Source: Strobilurus pachycystidiatus (lineage: Eukaryota; Basidiomycota; Agaricomycetes; Agaricales; Physalacriaceae). Taken from it: DNA of 64,000 nucleotides. The stretch covers positions 1,860,001 to 1,924,000 of the forward strand of contig JAHLMK010000008.1 of assembly GCA_019915135.1 (NCBI GenBank), in the 5' to 3' direction. Made by a program: the position numbers and the translations under genes. Under the pieces are notes generated by a model. It was not told where the DNA came from. It searched no databases and saw only the letters and a list, made by a program, of their open reading frames with translations. How positions within the stretch are numbered: position 1 is the stretch's first letter; each line of letters opens with the position of its first letter. This document shows, in pieces, positions 55,691-64,000 of the stretch.

Positions 55691-58600
55691 TCAAGCGTAG
55701 TACGAGGTGCCAACCTGGGCAAGCGTGAACAACGCATGTAGTTTGAGAAATCTAATTGCTCACCAGCATGGATGACAGATTCTGTAGCTGATCTTCGTCG
55801 AACGCTAGCTGGTCCTTGTGCCAGGTGTCCTAGAAAACAGAGGTCAGATAAGATCAAGTCACCTGCGGAGGGGGATAGAGCATGCCTGGTGGGTCTACAT
55901 GATTGGTTAGTGGACATGGAGCGCAGGTAGGACGAGGAAAAATACCTTCTTGAACTCAGAGGCACACTTCCTAATTGTGGTAGATACGGGAACCGGATCG
56001 GTGGTATGAGGGCCAAGAACTATACAACGTTAACTAGATCCGTTCTGAAATCGAGAGCATGCATACTTTCGGTCAGAGGCGGCATCCAAGGCTCCACTGA
56101 GTACGGGAAGCTCTCGATCAGAGCACACAGACCTAATATCGCGGAATGCAATGTCCGCAAAGATTCCGCGTACGAAGGGTCCTTCCTGTCGGGTAGCTTG
56201 ACTTTGCGCACCGTAGCAATGAATCGGTTCTGCAGGTAAGAGTGTCAAGGTCGTGCTATGACACTGCAGAGGCCAGTTTACGTACCTTGAGAGGTATGAT
56301 GCTTTGCCGCTCAGAGCATCGAACGATACCCGACAACGCCTTGGAGGCCGTCTCGCGTACTTCCACGTTCTCATCAGACAGACAAGTCAGCAACATGTCC
56401 ATGACGCTTCGAACGCCTTCTGGCTTTATTGAAAGCAGGTTCCGGTAGAAGAATACGACGAGCGACGGAAGTCCTATAAGACGTATCCTCCAAGACTGGT
56501 ATTCAGCGGTCAGCGATGTACCATGACATCAGAAAGAAGAACCTCACTGTTGCAGACTTGATCGCAGATACGAAGTTGTTGAGAATCACTGGAATGTACT
56601 CCGCCGGTGGAGTGAAAGCCGATAGCACATAGAGAACCGCCGTTGAGTAGGTTTGCAGCTCCGTGTTATCGTTGAATTCGGTCATGCGGAAGATCTCGGG
56701 CCTATCGGAGGTCAACATCTAGTGACGGGAGAGAGAATGCAACGCACATCAAATCAACCATGTAGGGCAACATCGAAGGAGCATTGGGACTGTACGAGGA
56801 GACCCACGTCCATTGCAACACTATTGACAAAATAAGTGCGAGGTATCGAGGGTAAGATGCTACCGACGTGTAAGTGCGACTTTGTCGTACTGAACTTTGT
56901 TCAGAGACAGAAGACATATGGTGGAAAGATGAACACATACCTCAGACTTGTTGGACCACGGTGGCGGTAACCGTTGTCCTCGCCACGACGGGAATTCCTC
57001 AAGGATTTTGCCTATACGCTCCCGATATCGTGCCTGACTGTAATTACACCAAATCACTATGGACTGCCAAATGCAAAATGAAGTAACATACCGGATGAGC
57101 AAGGGATCATCTGTCTGTGAGCATGCAGCGAGGAACTCGTCGACCGAGCGGTAATTGGGTCGCCACTGGAGGGAGAATAATGAACATAAGTTCTGAGTGA
57201 TCAGTAGTCGTATCTGGGGAGGTGATAGTTTTAGACAGGGGCTCGTCGTTGACACATGCGGTGCATACTTCAGCATAATTTGTGTTCGCATTAGCGAGGA
57301 AAGACTCGATGTAAGTGTCAGTGTTACGGCCGAGGGCATGATCGGCAGAATCGACCAAGGTCGCAAATGTACTCAAGGCCTTGCTCACTACACACCGGTC
57401 AGAACGATAGCTCTCCTAGTTGCATGAATGTGGACATACTTTGGAATGCCGAATCGCCGCTGAAGTCAAGGGAAAGTGACAAAATCCAATCTACGAGGGG
57501 CTGGTTGCGTCGAGGGTCACGATCTTCTAGCATGTGCTGCAAAAGCCCGGTGAGTTGTTTGTACGACAAGGCCGCGAGTACGAACAGCTATTGCAGTCTC
57601 CCAGAACGTCAAGGTGTCTGGTTTGATGTCCGCAAAGATTCGGTCTAGACGACCAGTTATCCAAGCCCATAATTGATCACTTGAACTTTTGCCCCAATGT
57701 TTTGAGCCTACGCGTCCATATGTAAGCTGAGGATTGCATGGCCGGGAATACATACCACGAACGAGACCAGTCAGTATCTCTCCTCCGGCGCGTTGCTTGA
57801 ACTTGTCGGAATCGGAAAGTAAAGAATCGGCGAGCTCGAAGATTGTACCAAGCGCTTCTAGCGAGTACATTTTCGCTGTGTGATGGGTGAATCAACTGCA
57901 AGCTTGCTTTCCTTGTCAAACGTGCTTACCTAGACGGTTGATGAAGGCGACATGATCAGAACGCAGGTCTAGAGATCCAGTCCTAGATGACTCTTGGCCC
58001 CAAAGCGTCAGAAGATCCGTGAAGTAAGAGTCGGCGGCAATGCCTTGACGGATGGCATTCACAGACCCCGAAGACTTTTCGTCCCATTTGAAGGACACAG
58101 AATCGTCCAATACCGCTTTGTAACCTTTGATCGTCGCTGTCCAGGCGATAAAACCAGTCCGTACTTTGTCTACGTAGACTCTGTTTCATTGTTAGCTTAG
58201 CTTCATCACAGTCAATGCAAGATGACAAACGGTGTGGTTGCCTCGTGGATGGGACGCTCGAACATGGCCAAGAAGGTCGATGCATCCGACACAGTGATCT
58301 CTTCGACAAGGGGATTTTTCCACGCATGGAGCCATAGATCTGATGGTGAACGTGAAAACGACCGGAAGTTCACGAATTTCAGTAGACGGGTTATCCCACT
58401 ATACGCAATAAGGTAAGACGTAAGTTGGGCTGGTTCATTCTACACACCGTTGTGCCTCCGAGGCGATCGTCGGTTGAGGACTCGTCGAATGACGAAGTAA
58501 AAATTTGGCGATATCTTCACCAACCGGCGTGTCTCTCCGCATCAACGAAACGATGAAGCGGCAGGCCATCTGAACATATCGCCACTGCCAAGAGTTTGTC

Positions 58601-61600
58601 AGTGCGATGTCAGCCGGATCAACAACAGGACTTGCGTGTGTTTGCGTTTGTGAAGCGAGTTCGAGGATCGATGACATCTATGCTATGGTCAGTAGTAGCG
58701 CTTGATATAAGCACACCCTTACTGTTTGCGAGTGAATCTTGTTCCGATTCTGGACGCGTTGGGCAGACTTTGTCACCGCCTCTTCCAAGAGAGAGGTGTC
58801 GAGGAAAGAAGATGAGAACTCTGTTTCAAGCTCGCGAAGAGCTGCATCGATCCGGGGTGTGTCGAGGCTGTAGGCATCGGTATGTATCGCGTCTTCGTGT
58901 AGATGTGGCAAGCAGTCAGAAGCCAGACTTCCGACCAGTTTTTGAATGGATGGCTGGAAGGTGTGAGAAAGGTCAAGAATGCGAGGTACTGGATGTACCT
59001 TTTCCTCATGTTGACACTCTAGAAGGGAGACCAAATAGCGGCTGTGTGCGCTCTGATCTGCGAAGAAAACAGGTCGACAACGAAGCAAGGTAGCAAGGGT
59101 ATACTTACCGCTAAGAGCGTACGAAGCTAGCGAATGGTGTCAACGAGATGCATTGAATTGAGGTGAAGCACAACCTACCAATGCCTTTGTTCCAGAGAAT
59201 ATACAGCGCTCCCTTCATTCTATCAGGATCCGTCCCCCGGCTCAGTGCCTCAAACAGTGACGGTAGCGCAAATCGCGTTGATCGCACATAATACTTTCAA
59301 ACGGTGTCAGTGATCATTGACAATAGTGCACGATGGGCTTACTCCGAATATGTTGTGAAGGACGGTTTGAGATTGCCTGGAAGGGCATGTTAAGCATGAT
59401 GATCATGTTTCTCAATCGCTGCTCACCGCCGAACCCTGGTGTACGGTGAAAGCGACAGCTCGAGTATCTCTGAGATGAGTTGATCATCAAGGTTCGAGCG
59501 ACGGCGGTAAAGTGCGTGCATGTACACCCGACTGCAGTGATACATTTGTGCCCTCTTTATGAACGCGGAGCGGCTATTCTCCCTCTGACCGTTCCAAATA
59601 CGCGTTGTGCTATGAAATAGGTGGTCAGCAGCGAATGGTAGAGTTCACAACAACGTACTCTCTAGCCTGTACATAACTCTTCTGAACAGACTCAAAACTC
59701 TCCTTGCCCATTCCATAATCAAGCAGGTAGGAGTCCATCGCCTTGACCACATTGAGAACTGCGTCGATGTGATCTTCTCCTTCCGTCTTCTGGCGCAATG
59801 CAGACGCCGCATTTCGGCACACTTCGCCAAATCTGACTCTATGGGCGGATGCTCTAACGTAACGTGGATCGGAGGGATCGCTGAGGACAAAACCAGCGTT
59901 CATGGGCAAGAAGGAGACCAGTAGATCGGCACACTCAGTTTCCTGATTGAAACACGGGTTTGCCACTTCCTTGGGAGTATCCAGTACGAATGTGGAAAGA
60001 CCACCCCACATAGATCGGCAAGTGTTTAGGTATCTATGCACTGTCAGCAACGAATCCGCACAGTTGCGAAACTCTTATACCTGCAGAAGTCATTTCGGTC
60101 GCTATTGTCCCAGCTGTTTGCTCGAGACACAAGATCTTCGACCTTATCTAACAGCGGTGTGCCGACTTGGTCCAGTATCTCCAGCACAAATGCAATTTCG
60201 TTGTCGGAGGGCACTGCAATTAACTTCAGACGGGGTGTTGGTGGGATGTGTCAGTACACACCATGCCATTCCACGTCTACTTCTTGAGCGGTATAAAGAC
60301 GGCCCCAGTGCAAGTTATGGTCTCTGTCAAAGTCTGTCAAGAGCTGAGTATGGTCAAAGCATATATTCACGGGGAAATGTTACCTTCGCTCTTCCACTCA
60401 TCGGAATTCACGAAGCGACTGTTGACGGGGTATACTCCGGATAGCTAAATATAAGTAAGGACTCAATGCGAGCAGAAGGGAAGACAATGCAACGTACAGT
60501 ATGAAGAATTCTTCCAATCAATCGGCCTGCGCCACTATAACCCCGCTCGCTCTTGCATTTGTCTATGAGGACGTTCAATAGGTGCAGTATTTGTTCTTTA
60601 TATCTGAGGATCTGAGTCGTTTTGTCAGATCATCACGCAAGAGGATGGATAGTCAAGCTCAGCTACCAGGGGTCCACCATAGCCAAGACAGCCGCGTAAG
60701 ATGGCAAGATCTGACGGAATGAGAGGTCAGTTTTGCACTTCATCAATCTCGATTACTCACTCCAGTGAAACGTCGTATCAGAAGGCACAGCAGTAGTAGG
60801 CGCAGTAGTGCGGATACTGGAGGCGCCGTGGCGCAATTCTTCCTCGATCTGAGACATGCAGAAGGGCAGGAATTTCGCCAGGGTCTGTTCCGGGCGAACC
60901 CTAGCGAGACAGGCAACCAACTGACCAAACGCTCTCACAGCATTGGATTTAGCATTAGTACTGGCATAATCGAACGCCATATTCAAGATCAAATCGAAGA
61001 GCTGATCCGAAAGATGCAAACAGACCACATCCATCATTGCCTTGATTGACTTGAGCACACTTTCTTCCTGTTTGCCCCCAGTCATGTTGCGTCTTCCGCC
61101 TTCTTCAGGCAGGTTCTCATAGAGGGCGATGACACGTCGAAAGAGTGCGGCGACCCAGTCTTTGCAAATGGTCAGCACACCTCGTGATAGTATGAAAAGA
61201 TGTATTCACCTGCGAAAGCTGCAGTGCTCTCACGAGCCAGAGCGCGTTCATCTGCCCTGCTCAAGATTGACGTTCCGTCCTCAGTACCGTCCGGAAGCCG
61301 CGTGTCGCTATCGACCTGCATCCTCTCCTCGTCGGGTACCTCATCAGTAAGGGGAACTCCAGATTGGTGCATGGATATGTCCCCGATCTTAACATGCTGA
61401 ATGGCGGACACGATGAACATCGTCGTGCAGACGGTTTTACTAGGATCATTCTACAGCACAACTCAGTCACTACAGCAAGACTGGGATGTTCACTTACGAG
61501 ATCGATTCCAGGTAGCGATAGCTCGAGAAGCGGTAACAAGTGCTTCTGGCCGCCAAGCCATACGCGTTCCGACACTAGAGGGCGGGCTATTCCTGACAGC

Positions 61601-63532
61601 ATGCTCAGAACCGACGTCGTCCTGTGTGTTTCGTTAACGACCTCCAAGCCGCCATAAGCACGTTCGAGTAGGTCAGGCATGATCAATGAAGGCTCCAAGA
61701 TAGCCATTCCACGCAGTGCGCCTTGAGCGAAGCCCACGCATAGAGGGTCTTTCGAAAAGAGCGAAAGAAGTGCAGGAGTTCTGAGGATGATCACGAATTC
61801 CCGAACGATGGCCGGCGTTATGCGATGTGTCTGATTTTTTTAGATGCGTAGGGGATCGCGTGTGATGAAGACTTACGACGGGCGTTTTGCAATCCGGCTT
61901 CTCTTCTTGCCTGAGTCGCTTCGCAAATTCTGATACCAGGCGATGGAGGAAGGTGGTGAGCTTGAAGGATATCAACATGTGTATGACAGTCAGGCACTTG
62001 AACTCACGGATACAGTCCACGCGCCAGAATTTGATGGATGGAAGAACGATTCTGTGCTAGTGATCAGTCGCTCCAACGTATCCAGAGCTTTCGAGCCACC
62101 AGCGAAGCCAGTGGTCGTCGGAGGTGTTCGTGCACTCGTTGCCGTCACGACGCGAGCAGGCCCATCTACAGACATCGAAAATACCAGGATCTTGGCGAGA
62201 GAATCTAGAGAGATTTTAGCGGAATGGCATGGATGCATAGGCCTGCATACGGTGACGATCAACTACTTTCTTTATCTTGTAGCCATGTTTATCGCCTAAG
62301 CTATCCGCATGGTTCGCGGTCGTGGAAGCTCCCTTCAGGTTATGGTGAGAACGAGAAGGAGCCGTGTGCATCGATTTATACATACCCTGGTTGCACCAAC
62401 AGGAACATCTAAGACAATTCAAACCGCGATCAGAGGGATAGAACACAGAACGTACTCATGGAGCCTAAACCCTTCGTAACCAAGATGTCCCACTGGGCTT
62501 GGGTCCATATTCCTATATCCTTCCATTTCGCGCCGCCTACCTCCCCAAGGTCTCCGTTGACTCCGCTGACATGTTCTTCGGCCAGTTGACCGGCGAGATG
62601 GAGAAGGCGGTCGTCGACTAAAGATGAGTTGATCGCCTCCCAGAACGCGAAAAGTGCAGGAAGGTAGAGTTGCGTATGGCTGGGAGGCAGAAAGGACGTT
62701 ATGACCGGAATCATGGCAGTGTAGGTCTGAAAGGCATCAGAGATGTAGTCGTTATTCTTCTTGGTTTACCACTTACATCTCTGGTCAACAAGGGAATGAA
62801 TGTCTGTAGCATGGCACCAATACTGTCGCGCGCAAAGTACCGGTTACACTGCTCAGCCACGTAGAGAAGAAGACTGACTATCGCGCGCCTGAAATGGCTT
62901 AGTCAGTAAGAACGCGCAGTCATGTCGTAGGGCAATACTTACGATGATTCGTGCACCTTTCCTTTGTGCCAAAGATGAGTTTCGACAACTTGCCAGAGAG
63001 GGTGCCATGGTAGTTCAAGGTCCTCGAGTTCAAGTTTACGCTTTGTTCCTGATTTGCTGGAGATGAGCCGTTGCAGGATGTCTGCCCAGCTCCTTGTGAC
63101 GCGCGCTTCAATGCCAGGAGTGATACATAGCTCGTAATACAGGCGAACTAGTTTGGCGCGAGTGGTCTTGGGCATTGGATATCTCATCATCAACCAACTG
63201 AGTAGAAATCAGTCATTCAGATATGCATGAATCTTGAACGCTGTGTACCATTGAAGCATGCCATCCCACGTGGTAAGCACGAGCCAATTCTGGGACTTTG
63301 CGCAAACGTAGATCTTGGCGACAATGGCCTCGAGTCTAGCCAGCATCACTTCCTCAGATTCGCACGCGTAGGGGAGGGAGTCAAGGTAGGATTGGAGGAC
63401 GACTTTCTGCTGGTCCAAGGATGGGTCGACAGGATCCCCGGGGGAATCACAGAGGGAAAGACCATCGTCGTCCATCTTGGGCCAGGACGTGTCGTTCTGT
63501 GCAAGCGCTGACAGTGCTGTCAGTATATCCAT
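55691..63532 (-). CDS. BLM10: Proteasome activator BLM10/PA200, copy B
   Basis: Second, diverged full-length member of the HEAT-repeat proteasome cap family, on the same strand as copy A. The start MDILTALSALAQNDTSWPKM is at 63532. Blocks in order correspond to those of copy A: YPMPKTTRAKLVRLYYELCI, LYLPALFAFWEAINSSLVDD, TESFFHPSNSGAWTV, FADWVAALFRRVIALYENLP, LFDLILNMAFDYASTNAKS, LSDPSDPRYVRASAHRVRFG and, near the end, RTLHSAILGLCALIESFPYS. The last intron (49 nt) follows SSMLV-type sequence: LSSML is joined to VGTSYYA-stop, so the Tyr-Tyr-Ala docking tail is again kept, here inside one 24-nt last exon (stop 55691-55693). Many short introns. No break was noticed, but not every exon was checked. 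Confidence 0.88.
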
Positions 63533-64000
63533 CTCGAGGTGGGCTGATATCACAGACAGTCTGAATGGCGGCTTTATATAGCTCGCAGGACGATGACGAA
63601 TGCGCTGATTACGCGTCCAGCGGGACACGCAAGCCTTCGAATGTGAACGGGATGCCGAATTCAGTATGCAAGAGGTCGACCCAAATCAGGAAGGCAGGCA
63701 GATCTCTCGGTGTGTTGCGCGGTGGCGGCGAGGTTTTATTCGACAGTCGTTCGGTGCTCCAGAGACGGTCGCAGCGCTTGGACAGTGGCACTGGCAGTAT
63801 CGAACAGAGCACGGCCGACAAGCATGACGCGCGTCGTCGAGCCCGGTCCGAACATCCCGGCCGCCCTGAGCCTCACTGCCTCCGGAGTCCTTCCTTCCAG
63901 ACCACCATGTTCGTTCTACGGTGGCTGGCTGTGGCTTCTCCCGCTCGCACACCCGGGAACTATGCTCACCATGCGCGCCGTCTGACCACTTCTCGGATGC
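63533..64000. other. BLM10-B promoter and possible gene fragment at window edge
   Basis: 468 bp. On the minus strand a frame ends LPAFLIWVDLLHTEFGIPFT then FEGLRVPLDA (stop about 63609), and an overlapping frame reads MFGPGSTTRVMLVGRALFDT. Either could be an exon of a gene that continues past the window. Neither is recognised. Confidence 0.25.

Noticed and set aside
1..64000. CRISPR array, prokaryotic operons or rRNA genes
   Set aside because: The only regular repeats are in the retroelement and the choline kinase 3' flank; genes have spliceosomal introns and are individually promoted, so the DNA is eukaryotic nuclear.

Overview
This 64 kb window is nuclear DNA of a fungus, most likely a basidiomycete of the Agaricomycetes type. 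Genes are packed on both strands, intergenic gaps are often 50-300 bp, and almost every gene is cut by GT-AG introns of about 47-60 nt. The gene set is eukaryotic housekeeping: AP-3, V-ATPase, TIM21, histone H3, CK2, RPS27 and others. The species cannot be named from the sequence alone.

Left arm (1-12.3 kb): AP-3 sigma (cut by the window edge), ECD/SGT1, V-ATPase subunit F, TIM21, histone H3, a secreted-looking fumarylacetoacetate-hydrolase family protein, an unknown membrane protein, TRAX, and a HIT-like protein. At 12.27-15.44 kb a LINE-like retroelement has landed exactly at the HIT gene's stop codon. It has a poly(A) tail and a 14-bp target-site duplication. It encodes RNase H plus a zinc finger but no reverse transcriptase.

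Middle (15.6-45 kb): a full-length BLM10/PA200 proteasome activator, an RXT2-like protein, a DEDDh exonuclease-fold protein whose catalytic acids appear lost, biotin synthase, a small unknown protein, a BTG/Tob-domain protein, RPS27 with a GC-AG intron right after its ATG, an unknown Pro/Ser-rich protein, a Werner-type exonuclease, a secreted GH18 chitinase with CBM5/12 modules, CK2 alpha, a SET protein and a mitochondrial DnaJ.

Right arm (45.9-64 kb): a DHA2-type MFS transporter that looks frameshifted, a choline/ethanolamine kinase, a tandem CCCH zinc-finger (TTP/Zfs1-like) gene, and a second full-length, diverged BLM10 copy on the same strand as the first.

The most notable features are the pair of BLM10 paralogues, both keeping the C-terminal Tyr-Tyr-Ala proteasome-docking tail (in copy A completed by an 8-nt last exon), and the young RT-less LINE-like insertion. 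No CRISPR array, tRNA or rRNA gene was recognised. Exon structures were worked out by hand from frames and splice sites, so 5' ends in particular may shift.
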